A DNA stretch of 64,000 bases from Sambucus nigra (taxonomy: Eukaryota; Streptophyta; Magnoliopsida; Dipsacales; Adoxaceae): assembly GCA_949130495.1 (NCBI GenBank), contig OX422217.1, positions 544,365,137 through 544,429,136 of the forward strand, read 5' to 3'. The first letter of the stretch is position 1. Each line of letters opens with the position of its first letter. The notes beneath the pieces are model-generated. The model was not told where the DNA came from and did no database searches. It worked only from the letters and a program-made list of their open reading frames with translations. Below, piece after piece: positions 34,152 to 46,100 of this stretch. The translations under genes were made by a program, and so were the position numbers.

Positions 34152-34965
34152 GGTATTTTGTCCATGCATCAATTTGTTGACTGGACTCTGAGGAAGATGC
34201 CCCTTATAGAGAAGGGAAGAGAAGCTTTGAAGGTCCAGGCCTCTTTGAATGCTGAGGTTGATCGTCTAAAGGAAGAGCTGAAAGAGGTAAGCAGGCTAAA
34301 GGAGGAGGTCCAATAGAGAGAGAAGGATATGGACAAGCTGAAGAAGGACCATGAAGAGGCTCTGAAAGCCAAAGACGATGCTCTACAGGCTAAGGTGGTT
34401 GCTTCTGTTAAGGCTTCTTTGGACGATGCCTGAGAGAAGATTAGTATAGATTACAAGGTCTTTGACGAGTTCATCAGCTTTGGCTTTGAGTACCTTGAGA
34501 GAGGTATCAAAGACACTAGTATATGGGCGGCCTCCAAGGAATAAGAGTTAGGGAACTTGAGTGCCTCGGACTTTTTTAGTCTAGGCTTTGGTGACCCTCG
34601 TTTTGATCAGGCCTTGCAAGAGGTTGAGGAGGACGGTGATGCTCCTTCAGAGACTGCTCACTTGGGCACCACTGAGAATGAAGATTTTAATCCTCTGGAC
34701 GATGGAGTCGAGGTGACTAACGTCGTCCAGTAGGGCACCACTCTGCCTGCAGATACCTAGGCCTTATCCTGTGAAGCTTTAATTTGTAATTTTTTCTTCT
34801 TTTCTCGTCTGTAATTTTTGTAAACTCGGATAGCATGTTTTGGTATATTGGATGTGTAACTCTGACTGTTCAGTGGAAAATATTAATACCATCTTCCTCA
34901 GACCATATAGATTCTTTTTGTGTCTTATCTTCCATGTTGTTTTGGTCTTAATGTCTGAACTAACC

Positions 34966-36335
34966 ATATAATGATGTTTACCTTAAATGTTTAAGGTCTA
35001 AGGTCACCATAATATGATGTTTTACCTCATGAATTATCACCAAATTAATGATGTTCAAGGTCTGAGGTCACCATAATATGATGTTTACCCTCATAAATTT
35101 CACCAAATTAATGATGTTTAAGGTCTGAGGTCATCAAATTATGATGTTTACCCTCATAATTGACACCAAATTAATGATGTTTAAGGTCTGAGGTCATCAA
35201 ATTATGATGTTTATCCTCATAATTTCACCAAACTAATGATGTTTAAGGTCTGAGGTCATCAAATTATGATGTTTACCCTCATAATTTCACCAAACTAATG
35301 ATGTTTTAGGTCTGAGGTCACCATAATATGATGTTTACCCTCATAATTTTACCGAACTAATGAGGTTTAAGGTCCAAGGTCATCAAATTATGATGTTTAC
35401 CCTCATAATTTCACCAAATTAATGATGTTTAAGGTCTGAGATCACCATAATATGACGTTTACCCTCATAAATTTCACTAAATTAATGATGTTTAAGGTCT
35501 AAGGTCATCAAATTATGATGTGTACCCTCACAATTGCCATCAAATTAATGATGTTTAAGGTCTGAGGTCATCAAATTATGATGTTTACCCTCAAAATTTC
35601 ACCAAACTAATGATGTTTAAGGTCTGAGGTTACCATAATATGATGTTTACCCTCATAATTTCACCAAAGTAATGATGTTTTAAGGTCTGAGGTCATCAAA
35701 TTATGATGTTTACCCTTATAATTTCACCAAACTAATGATGTTTGAGGTGTGAGGTCATCAAATTATGATGTTTAGCCTCATAATTTCACCAAATTACCGA
35801 TGTTTAAGGTCTGAGGTCACCATAATATAATGTTTACCCTAATAATTTCCACCAAACTAATGATGTTTAAGGTCTGAGGTCATCAAATTATGATGTTTAC
35901 CCTTATAATTTCACCAAACTAATGATGTTTAAGGTTTGAGGTCACCATAATATGATGATTACCCTCATAATTTCACCAAACTAATGATGTTTAGGGTGTG
36001 AGGTCACCATAATATGATGTTTACCCTCATAATTTTGCCTAACTAATGATGTTTAAGGTTTGAGGTCATCAAATTATGATGTTTACCCTCATAAACTTCA
36101 CCAAATTAATGATGTTTAAGGTATGAGGTCATCAAATTATGATGTTTACCCTCATAATTGCCACCAAATTAATGATGTTTAAGGTCTGAGGTCATCAAAT
36201 TAATAATGTTTAAGGTCTGAGATCACCATAATATGATGTTTACCCTCATAATTTCACCAAACTAATGATATTTAAGGTTTGAGGTCACCATAATATGATG
36301 TTTACCCTCATAATTTTCACCAAATTATGATGTTT
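34966..36335. repeat. ~61-bp tandem repeat array inside Tat-2
   Basis: About 22 copies of a 60-63-bp unit containing AATGATGTTTAAGGTCTGAG, then GTCATCAAATTATGATG or GTCACCATAATATGATG, then TTTACCCTCATAATTTCACC. Two middle variants alternate irregularly. The array fills the space between the antisense gene and the end of pol. Confidence 0.95.
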
Positions 36336-36430
36336 AATCATAATGAAACAGTATTGACACAAGAACTGCTCTTTTCATTAATATCCTCTTCATAAAATGT
36401 ACATGTATTACAAATAAATAACTGCAACAT

Positions 36431-37650
36431 CATATGTAATATTTCTTCAAGTGGTCAGCATTCCAAGGGTTGGAAAAAGGTTCCCCTTCGAGATTTTCTA
36501 GCCGATAAGTACCAGGCATAACCTCATTGACCACTCTGTAAGGGCCATGCCTTTGCCTTTTGCAATGTCTTCTTCAGCACTAGGTCTCCCACAGCTATAG
36601 GTCTTGATTTCACCCTTTGATTGTAGAACTTTGTTGTTCTTTGCTGGTAGGCTGCCTGCCTGGTCTCAGCATCTTCCCTTCTCTCTTCAATTAGATCCAA
36701 GTCAAGTCTTCTTTCTTCCCCATTCCTCTGAGGCTCATTGGTCTGAACTCGATGGGTGGGGAGTCCTACTTCTGTAGGGATGACAACTTTTGAACCATGT
36801 GTTAGCATGAAAGGAGTCTCTCCCGTTGGCGTTCTTTCGGTCGTCCTTTAGGCCCATAACACAGCGTATACCTCTTCTGTCCATTTACCTTTTGCCTACT
36901 CCAACCTATTCTTTATCTTGTCAAGGATTATTCGGTTCGTGACCTCAGACTGCCCATTTTCCTAGGGTCGACCAGGAGAAGAGAATAACTGCCTGATCCC
37001 TACTCTTTCGCAGTATTTCTCCAAGGAGGCATTCTTGAACTGCGTTCCATTATCTGAGATGGGTGTGTTTGGCAAATCGTACCTGCATATGATGTTCTTC
37101 TAAATGAACTGAAAGGTCTTCTGCTCGGTGATGGTGATCATTGGCTCAGCCTCTACCCACTTGGAGAAGTAATCGATTGCTATTATCAAAAATCGATAGC
37201 TGTTTACAGCTCTTGGCAACGGTCCTACTAAATTAATCCCTCATATTGCAAACAGCCAAGAAGAACTGATTGACGTCATAGGTTGATGAGGGATAGTGGA
37301 AAATCTCAGGCACTTATTTCATCTCTTCACGTAGGAGGCAGCATCTTTGGCCAAGGTCGTCCACCAGTATCCCTGCGTAATTATCCTCTTAGCTAAAGGT
37401 CTTCCTCCTATCTGACTGGAGCAATAACCCTCATGTACGTCCTGCAGGATGTGTGGGACCTCTAAGGGGTGAATACATCGGAGGAGAGGGAGTATGAAGC
37501 CTTTTTTATACAGGACGTCTCCTACAATCGAGAACTTGGCAGCCCTATACCTCAGCTTTATCCTTTCCAACTTTGACTCTGGAAGCTCCCCCTGTCTGAT
37601 GTATCTGATGAGGGGGTACATCCAAGAGGCTCCTAGATTTAAATTGAGGC
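36431..37650 (-). pseudogene. Tat-2 integrase, decayed
   Basis: The zinc-binding region (37,319-37,621) contains VPHILQDVHEGYCSSQIGG and QGYWWTTLAKDA. Its CxxC pair is damaged because a TGA replaces the first Cys. The catalytic core keeps all three acidic residues: IAIDYFSKWVEAEP, ISDNGTQFKN and ENGQSEVTNRI. The C-terminus (36,431-36,808) has TKFYNQRVKSRP, VGDLVLKK and YRVVNEVMPGTYRL, ending HLKKYYI before TGA. At least six in-frame stops occur, several of them TAG at positions where Gln or a similar residue is expected. Confidence 0.8.
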
Positions 37651-37669
37651 AAGGTCTGGCAACATCCTC

Positions 37670-38392
37670 TTATTTAATGGTCAGTTTGAGCAGGATCTCG
37701 TCTAGTACTGTCCTTTTGATGCATGTCCTTGTTATTGAGTCCAATCTTGCTGGTGCATCTGCTCGACTGTTGTCTAGACAGGGTATCCTCTTCATCTTCA
37801 CTTCTTTGAAGCTTTCTAGAATTATTCTCACTTTCTTCAGGTATCTAGCCATCCTTTCATCTTTGGCCTTATACACTCCCAGGATTAGGTTGACGACCAA
37901 CCTTGAGTCACTGTGGACTAGGAGTTGGCCAACACTAAGAGCTTTTGCTAAGGAGAGGCCTGATATCAAGGCTTCATACTCAGACTCATTGTTCGATGCT
38001 TTAAAGTTAAACCTCAATGCATATTCGATGTCGGTACCATCTGGTGCTGACACTATCAGCCCTGCTCCACTTCCTCTTTCACAAGAAGACCCATCAACGA
38101 AGAGGTTCCAAACATCTTCATTCAAAGAGAATTTCCCCTCCGACAGGATCCCTTGCTTGAAGAGGTACCTATCTTCCTCATTCTCAGCTACACTTTTTTC
38201 GGACTTTTTTGACCCAACCTCATCCGGATCATGGAAGATGTTATTGTCTGGTTCATCTGTAATCTCTTGACTATTCTCAATCTCAACCTCTTCCCAGGTG
38301 AACTCTGTTACAAAGTCTGCAAGAGCCTGCCCTTTGATGGCAACCCTTGGTTGATAAATAATGTCATATTCCCCCAACTCGATGGTAACTCC
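37670..38392 (-). pseudogene. Tat-2 archaeal-type RNase H, partial
   Basis: An open segment of about 235 codons starts in the conserved IELGEYDIIYQPRVAIKGQA connector. It continues with an acidic spacer and then WNLFVDGSSCERGSGAGLI, ASNNESEYEALISGLSLA and LLVHSDSRLVVN, which carry the RNase H catalytic D, E and D. It is unusually intact compared with the rest of the element. The N-terminal end stops at the internal deletion near 38,392; RT is missing. Confidence 0.85.
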
Positions 38393-38554
38393 GGTGCCAT
38401 ATATTAAAACTAAAGAGCTTGCGAAGAAGATGAACTTAATACCTTAAAGGACCTTTTTTAATGGTGAAATAGCTCCACACAAGGGGTGAGGCATGGTTCA
38501 CCACCAGAGTCTCTGGTGAGGTTAAGCAGCAAAAAAGGAAGAGATAGCTTTTTG
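38393..38554 (-). other. Internal deletion junction of Tat-2
   Basis: Only about 160 noncoding bases lie between the primer site and the RNase H connector, where several kilobases of gag, protease and RT should be. Confidence 0.6.
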
Positions 38555-38572
38555 TTCCCACAGACTGCGCCA
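38555..38572 (-). promoter_or_regulatory. Tat-2 primer binding site
   Basis: The minus strand reads TGGCGCAGTCTGTGGGAA, one base from the TGGCGCCGTCTGTGGGAA leader that opens many plant Tat elements. It lies six bases from the LTR edge. Confidence 0.7.
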
Positions 38573-38578
38573 AAATAA

Positions 38579-39521
38579 TGATGCTGGAAACAACACCACC
38601 AGATAAGGTGTTGACAAGCTCAAGCAAGTGAAAACAATGGAAGCACAGGAGAATATAAATGTATATATAGAATGAGGTGAGGAGAAGAGGATGAACATCA
38701 ATATGTAAGTGGTTCATCCAATTAGGCCTACGTTCACTGTGCAAGTGAGTGAGTAATGTCACTAAAATAAGGCACTATCGGCCATGGATACAATCTCTCA
38801 ATCTTTCTCTCTCCACTGTCTGAAATGACAGAGTTTTAACTAGGGTTGCAATTATAGACCTTTTATAATGTTGAGGATGACCTCTATATATAGTGCTTGG
38901 GGGTGTGATGTACCCCCCAAGCATGCAATGAGCATGTGCATGAAGATCCGACCAGTGCAAGGATGACACCTGGCTGATCTTAACTAAATAATGATGACCT
39001 CAATATTCCCTCACGTGGAGAGAATGATTCAGTTATAACAGATTTGTCCACGTGTCCCAAGCCATTCTTGTGCACGTAAATGCTCGGCTGTCTTCAATAT
39101 GCACCAACCTCGGCCTGGATGAGTACGAGGTTGGTGATGTCCGACCCTCTCCATATCCGAGACCAACTTACATGATGACCCTGACTAGGATGCCAGCCGA
39201 GGTTAGATACTTAGAACGTCAGCCAGGGACGATGTTGTCATGATGCTTGATGACTGAGCCTGCAAGGATTTGCTGACCTCAAGTGATATCTTGTAATATC
39301 GGCCTGGGACGATGTTGTCGATGGATGGTCGAGCCACAAGTACTTGCTGACATCGGCTGATGCCCAACCGAGGTTGATGTATGAGGTTAGAGCAATGTCG
39401 GCCAGAGATGACCCTATAAAAGACGATATTGTGGACAGTTATTATGTTCTTCTGCCACCTCGGCTGTGAGACAGGCCGAGGTTAATGTCTCTAAGTAGGA
39501 AGGTACACTTTGGGCATATCA
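38579..39521 (-). repeat. Tat-2 5' LTR
   Basis: 943 bp, opening TGATGCTGG and closing GGGCATATCA in plus orientation. A TATA motif CTATATATAGTGC sits at about 38,884. Repeated CCTCGGC(T/C) and CCGAGGTT words fill the U3 half. Confidence 0.85.
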
Positions 39522-39565
39522 ATGAATATTTTAGGTTATACAGTAAATGAGTATAAACATGGGTT
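39522..39565 (+). repeat. 44-bp direct repeat flanking Tat-2, right copy
   Basis: Abuts the intact CA end of the Tat-2 5' LTR. It is the partner of 30,926-30,969 with two mismatches. Confidence 0.85.
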
Positions 39566-39633
39566 TAATGAGTATGGGACTGCAATTGTGCATGGTAAAA
39601 AGGGTAATCAAATGCAATATTTGGCACTGATCG

Positions 39634-40308
39634 TGTAACACCCACCTTCATAATTTGGAACGTGCCCATGTAATTTCGTAACTTGGTATAACCCGCTTGG
39701 GCTTTAGACTTGGTAAGATGGATCATGGGTCAAATTTGGCTAATGTAGTGGCCCTCGTGCTATTAAACTGGATTTGTATGGCTTAAAGTTGTTATGAAAA
39801 ATCATGGTTGTCGTTAGAACGAGTGGCCACGTCATTCAAATGAGGAAAGTTTTGTCATTCGAACGAGGTTCGAATAACCATCTAATGATAAGGACCTAAA
39901 TGATTTCCATGATTCTATGGAATCTCATTGTAACACCCTCATTCAAACGAGGTGCGTTGTTGTTCAAACGAGAGGTAGATTCTTATTCGAATGAGATGGT
40001 GTTAACCCATTTACAGACTACATTTGACTCTCATTCAAACAAGAAGGGATCTCCTTTGAACGAGATCCAAAATTGTTCAAATGACTAGATGAAAATTAGA
40101 AATTTTTGCACATTTTAATATGTTGTCATGATGTGGATCGTTGGATCAAATGAGCTGTCAAGCTCCCACCAGCTCAGATCAAATCGTGGGTCAAACCATA
40201 GTTAGACCATTGCATAAAAGTTTGGGTTTGGGGGCATTTTAGGATTTAACCCTTAGGGTTTGGGGGGGTATTTAAAGTGGATTTTGGATGATTTGAGCAA
40301 CCCAATCA

Positions 40309-40360
<52 letters not shown>

Positions 40361-43132
40361 GCTCTTGGAGCTCCTCCTCCACTAAACCCTTAACACCACC
40401 TTAGCACCACCATACCTTCACCCAAAACCACTATAGTTTAACCCTTTCCACCATATTTAAGCTTATAAAACCCATATACACCACACGTTTAATCAAGATA
40501 TAATTTCATGGAGATGTTGTTGGGAATTTTTGGAGAAGAAGAATAAGGGAGCTAGAAGGGGGTTTTGCTTGGAGATTTCGTAGACCACATTTTTTTATGG
40601 AGCTTGGAAACCTCATTGAGGTAACCTTAGGAGGTGGGACGTTGTCAACACCATCTTCTTCATCATACCATTGTTTGAGCTTCTTTGAGGTGGGAAACTT
40701 TACTCTTTAGCTTAAGAACTCTATTTTCCATAGTATTGGTCTTATAGTTAGAGTTTGTAAGAGTAGAATGCATTTATGATCTAAGAAGGTTATTTTTTTA
40801 TGGTTTTGTATAAAATGGTTTACAAATGATTTCAAAAGTTTTGAGTGAATTGATATATTTCAAGAAAACTTGAGATTTAAAAATTTTACAGAATAAAATG
40901 TTTGAAATAATATTTATCTTGTTGAAGATATTTTATGAACAAACATCTCAAAGTTGCTTGTAAAAATTGGAGCTTTTATAAAGATGTACATTTATTCAAG
41001 TTTTGAAGAAGCAAACATGTCTTTTGTCTTGAAAAGCATGTTTTTGTCAATGTTAGGAAATTTCTAGAATGAAACACGTGTTAAACCCATTTAATGGGAT
41101 TTTTGCACTTAAAATCTTTCTTCTTATGTATATGAACCTATAGTAATTTAGTAATGAGCATATAGACGAGTTAAATGTAATTTTAAGGGGGTTTTAACAT
41201 CGATCAAAGAAAATAGAAATTTCAACCCTTAAAGTTTGTGAATAAGTGTAGAAAATGCGATAAGTGTGTATTTCAAGACTACAAGTGAAAATAAAAGGAA
41301 AATGGTTTTTTACAAAGTAGTCTTCAAAATGTTGAATGGTTTTCTGAGTAAAGAGAGTAATGAAATAAAGAGATTTCCAACTTGAAAAGCATGTTATCTC
41401 CAAAGAATTTAATGAATGTTAATGAGTAAAAATAATTAAGTAATTAGTGTGTATAACTTAATAATATTTTGGTAAAATCAACACTTGTGAAAATGGAGAA
41501 AAAGACGAGTTTGGAAATAAAGGGAGTAAAAGGATAACTTTACATAAAGTGAAAAAAATTATGAAATAAAAATTTTGGAAAGGTGTTACACAAATGGTCC
41601 TAAATGAAAGTGATTTTTGGGGTAAAATTAACACAAGTGTGTAAAGGACAAGAAATGATGATTTTTAAAGTGCAGCACAAGGTGGGGTGTGATTCGAACG
41701 GTAAAAATGGAATAATGTGGACATTTAAAAAATGTTAAAATGAATTAATATGGATTCGGATGAGATTAGGAAAAAATTAAGAAGGGCCCATAGCCTTAGG
41801 GTAAAAGACCCAAAACACTAGCCAGAGCATATGGTAATGTAGTCGGCGATGTGAATCCCGTTAAAGTGCCCGGTTATTTGGAGGATTCGATGAAAAAGAG
41901 AATTGAACATCATAAAGAAATGGATTATGTTGCAAATATAAGAAAAGAGTACCTAATATGAAATAAAATTGGTAAATGTTCCAATTGAAAAGACAATATG
42001 GACAAGAATTATGAGAAATTGGCTAATATCCATGTAAAGTGAGAAGAATGGTAAAGTGAGGTGATTAAATGGGTAATTAAGCAACCTAAGGAGGTTTTAA
42101 CCCATAAATAAGGCAAGTGTTTGGTTGCGAAAGGTTTTCAATGAAATACAAGTATTTTCTAACACGGAGCGTGCATGTGTTGAAAGGTCATTTTCAGGAA
42201 AAATACAAATATAAATTCAGTGTGAGTAAATGGGTCATTTTTATAAAAGAAGTTTTCTCTCTAAACAAATGGTATTTTGTTTAAGTATTTAACCGAGTGC
42301 GTTAAATCGGGGAATTAGATAAGTTAAGCAAAAAGGGTCTTTTCATGGATTAATGCGACTTAATCGAAATAAGTAACATTTTGGAATAAAAAAGGTTTCA
42401 TGCATTAATGATGTATATATATATACCAACCAAGGATACTTAGTCTGCTTACTAAAATAGGGGAGAAGGACATCTATCTTAGCTGTCTAGCTATGACTAA
42501 AAAACCTACTTGTGACAACTCGACACTGGAAGCTTTAATGAGACTCTTTTTGCCAGCATATGACCATAAGCTATCTTTGCTTATTTCCTTGATTGGCTAC
42601 CCTCGAATGGATTTCGGGCCCCTCACCCCTATTAGTTAGTAAAGCTTGGATGCCGATCAATGGCCTATTTACCAAATCATGATTCTTTTGAGTCCTATTG
42701 TTGCAAATGAATAAGACGGTGCTGATTCCAATGTATTCTATTTTGCATGTGCACATAGGTATAACGTGTTAGAGTCTCTTCTCTTCCATTCGATTCTATA
42801 GTGCATTGTTGTATTTCTCACTAGGCATTAGGCTCATTCCCTCGTCTTTGTTACGGCAGTTTATGAGTGATTCCGTAATTTGAGAGCGTTGTACAGGTAT
42901 GTACCCTTTTTATTTTACGTTAGTAGTTATGAATGCTTGAACTCCGGGGACGCTTTCCATGGGTCTCACACGTAGCTTGATATAAATCATAATTGCATGC
43001 TAAACAAATGGGAAGTTATTTTAATAAAACTAGACTAGCAACATTATTTAGGTTGTCTCATTGCACTTCACACCTAACGTTCGCGTCGGACTGGGTAAAC
43101 CCACAAGTAACTCACAAATTCGAGTCGGGACA
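39634..43132 (+). repeat. Gypsy A 5' LTR
   Basis: About 3.5 kb, opening TGTAACACCCACC and ending GGGACA just before a tRNA-Met-type primer site. Long LTRs of this start are typical of Tekay/Del chromoviruses. It carries a cluster of TTCGAACGAG-like words (39,800-40,085), a GTATTTAAAG TATA-like box near 40,270, and a (TC)n tract downstream. It is diverged from its 3' partner, so old. Confidence 0.75.
40311..40359. repeat. (TC)n microsatellite
   Basis: A 49-base uninterrupted TC run inside the gypsy A LTR, just downstream of its TATA-like box. Confidence 0.95.
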
Positions 43133-43139
43133 TTAAAAA

Positions 43140-43158
43140 TGGTATCAAAGCTCTAGGT
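43140..43158 (+). promoter_or_regulatory. Gypsy A primer binding site
   Basis: TGGTATCAAAGCTCTAGGT is a variant of the tRNA-Met-complementary site, seven bases after the LTR end. Confidence 0.75.
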
Positions 43159-46100
43159 TCAAGGTTCCTTTCAGCAGTGACGTGGTGAGGTCGATAGTGG
43201 ATTTTTTTACGTCAGTGTTAATTTTGATCATGTCAGTACGGATAGGTGACGGGTTCGATTTGTGTTCTCGGCGATGGAATCAAAGAGATTAGCACGACGA
43301 GCAAGTTATTTCCAAGTATAAAGTGGCCAAGTTTGTTTCGATTAATAGTTCTCGATGCTTTTGTTGTAGACGTTTTAGTAACTTACGTGTATCCGTGCAA
43401 GCCATTAGTGGTGACACCGCGGTATTTAGTGTGAGGTGCACTCGTGTCAACTTTTGATGGTATGAGAACGCTTTTGAGGTGTCAATAAAGACGAATGTCG
43501 TCCATTGCTTAGATACGGAGATTATTTAAAGTAAATTTTGGTACATTAGGTTACTAAAGTGTCATGTCTAAGAAGTATTTACTCCATAAGGACACATTAG
43601 GTTCCTTAGTTAGGAACTTGTGGTTAGTTAGTTATTACTTGAGGACGTGTACTCGGGACTTACTCGATAGGATACTACCATTATAGACGAGTATATATAT
43701 ATATATATATATATATTGTAAGCCATGATGTGAGTTGGGAGCCATTGATGGTAAGTGTGTTACATGTGTAACAATGATGAGTTAAAGTAACGTAGGAATG
43801 AACCATAGGTAGTCTTCCATGAGGTGGTTTCAAAGAACATGAGGTGATATTGAGGAATAGGATCCCGAGTGATGTCGGTAATGCGGACTTAAAACTCGTA
43901 GGTTAAGAACGATGTCACGTATCCTTCCAGAACCCTTGGTAATGTCAAATTTTTGTTTAATACCTACTGTGTGGCATCAAGTTGTTTTTAAGGGTGGTTT
44001 TGGGACCTCTCATTGGGTCCCGATAATAGGGATATAGGTCAAATCTATACCAAATTTTCAAACAAAAGGAACTAAGATTTTCATCCGAATGCAGTAGTTC
44101 ATTTGTTGGAGACTTAAATGTTAGTGTTTGTGTGAGCATATAATAGTCGTTTCAGTTGGATTCTAGGAAGTCGATAGGACATACCTACTCTGAGAGTATT
44201 ATGGGTGAGGAAATCTTGTCAAGTTTAGGTGACATTTACATTAAGGTGTGCTTGGTGTCCTCAGGGAACCAGTCGTATTCCGTGTTATAGAGTGCAAATG
44301 TTTTGTTGACAATTGTTATAAGGGTCATGTGATGACCTAAATTTGTTGACCAAGTTTAGAGGAGTTGAATCGTGTAATCTGTGGTAGCACCGTCCGATGT
44401 GGTACATATAGGTGATGTGACCTTCTAAGGGAAATTGGGAATTGGTGATGCGATGGACAATAACCCTCATAGTCGTTGGATAACTAAGGAAAATGTTGTA
44501 ATCGATTTAGTGAAGTACTAAGAGATTCATTGGAGACCTAGATTTTTTATGTCGGGTCGAGACTTGAGAATAGAACCCAAGATGGAACGTTGGAGCATGA
44601 TTAAGGCATCGACGTGTGTCATTGGTACAATCTGAATAGCCTTAGAAGGGAAAGGGTTAGTTTTACCACGTCTTGCCATACTTTTATGAATGAGGAGGTG
44701 TCAACATGTGTAGTACTTGCTATTCTTATAGCACTAATGACGACCGGTATAGTTGTCGCATAGATTTAGTTGGGTTGAATTTGGAGATTGGCGTATTGAC
44801 GGCCTTGTACCAATTATGGCTACTACGAGGTAAGTGTTTGCCAAGATGGGCATGGCCTAAGTAGATTATGGGGTACAATCACCATGGGACGGAGTAAATG
44901 GTAACCTAGGTGTGGTAGGTTGGCCACGAAGTCAAGTTTACCAGAAGGATAAACACGATGGGCATTAGCAAGGGTATTATTCACTCACCGACTAGAACGG
45001 CTTGCATTTGTCAAGAATAAAAAGGGGAAGTATCACTCCTAACAAGGGAAGTCCATCGTTGTCTTCCCAAAGTACAATGGGTTTGTATGTTGCCTTCGTC
45101 TCATAGAGGTGAATGATTCGTGATCCAATCATCACAATTGGTGACCCAAGCCAGGTTATATGGCTAGGTTAGGATCTAATGAGAACGTTTAGTAGGAGTC
45201 ATAGGCTTCAAAGCATATGGTGTGGATTCACTTTTTATAAACTACAGTCCATTTTATGCGAATGGAATTCTCTCGAAATAGTCGTTCATCATTTCTACTC
45301 ATTGTGTTCTTTCAGTCCCGATGCCCAAGGATTGTGTTCCCAGTTATGGTAGCCTAGAAAATTTTCACATTGTTATTTTGGCTACAGCTTGATTTGACTC
45401 AGTATGAGTGTGGATGGACCTCGTGTGGTCATTGTAGCTCGACAACTGAGTGCGTTGTTATGGGAAATATCCCCTTATTCTACACAAGTATTTTGTACGT
45501 GTGATGGAACATTATGCCACATGATTTGCTTATAGTGTCTGTTTTCCTTAGATTAACGATTTCGTATGCTAATCGGTGTGACAGTTAGTGGCTCAAGTTA
45601 TAAGGATTAGGTAGTGAGTTAGACAGTGTGGCCATTAGTGGCTCTAGCTGTAAGAGCAAAAGTATGATTTGAGGGAATCATAAGGTCTTAGAACATTTTA
45701 CCCCTGTGAGTGTAAGTGGGTTGGCATAAGGCGCGGGTAAGTATTTCATAATTGGGATGCCTAGAGTGGTTCTTAGTTAGTAGAAGGACCTTGTGGGAGT
45801 ACCGATTGGATGTACGATTCATGACTTAGTTGGTATGTATCTCCTCGGGGTGAGCGGCCAGCGATGTGAGGCAAGCGTCAAGTTCAAATGAACTTTATGG
45901 TCAGGATGACCCGAGAACACGAGGAGACTCGAGACATGAAGTCCCAAGTATTAGGATACCTTAATACGATGGATTGGGTGTTAGTTACATATCATTTCAC
46001 TCTTGGGTGAGTGTTAATCACTAGAGAGTGTTGCTCTGATAGATGTTTCGGGTATGCCTTGGGTGTTAACAGGGAAGCCTTAGGATTTGATTGAATATGA

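Larger units (their letters stand above)
32354..34760 (+). pseudogene. Antisense accessory gene of Tat-2, Transposase_28-like, three exons
   Basis: Right-facing gene antisense to the element's pol, with exons 32,354-33,593, 33,666-34,060 and 34,152-34,760. The exons join in frame, with no frameshift, into a protein of about 745 codons. An N-terminal proline/glutamate-rich region is followed by a domain reading ISAILSHINLAPSQLSPNVW and VMIGAIILW. It matches the 'putative gypsy-type transposon' domain PF04195 (Transposase_28). Exon 3 encodes a charged coiled coil (VDRLKEELKEVSRLKEEV, MDKLKKDHEEALKAKDDAL). Eleven in-frame stops, six of them TAG, show it is dead here. Function is unknown; it is not a demonstrated transposase. 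The family call is by recall of conserved residues. Confidence 0.65.
30970..39521 (-). mobile_element. Tat-2: internally deleted Tat-lineage gypsy element with antisense gene
   Basis: A left-facing element: 5' LTR 38,579-39,521, primer site 38,555-38,572, archaeal-type RNase H and integrase (38,392 to 36,431), a ~61-bp tandem array, an antisense spliced gene (32,354-34,760), polypurine tract and truncated 3' LTR. Gag, protease and RT are absent, because only about 160 bp separate the primer site from the RNase H region. It is flanked by a 44-bp direct repeat instead of a 5-bp target duplication. Confidence 0.8.

Noticed and set aside
34966..36335. Regular repeat array as a possible CRISPR
   Set aside because: The whole 61-bp unit repeats, with no unique spacers, and the setting is a plant retrotransposon. 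It is a minisatellite.
37494..38270. 258-codon plus-strand open frame
   Set aside because: It is the antisense shadow of the Tat-2 RNase H, whose catalytic motifs are clear on the minus strand.
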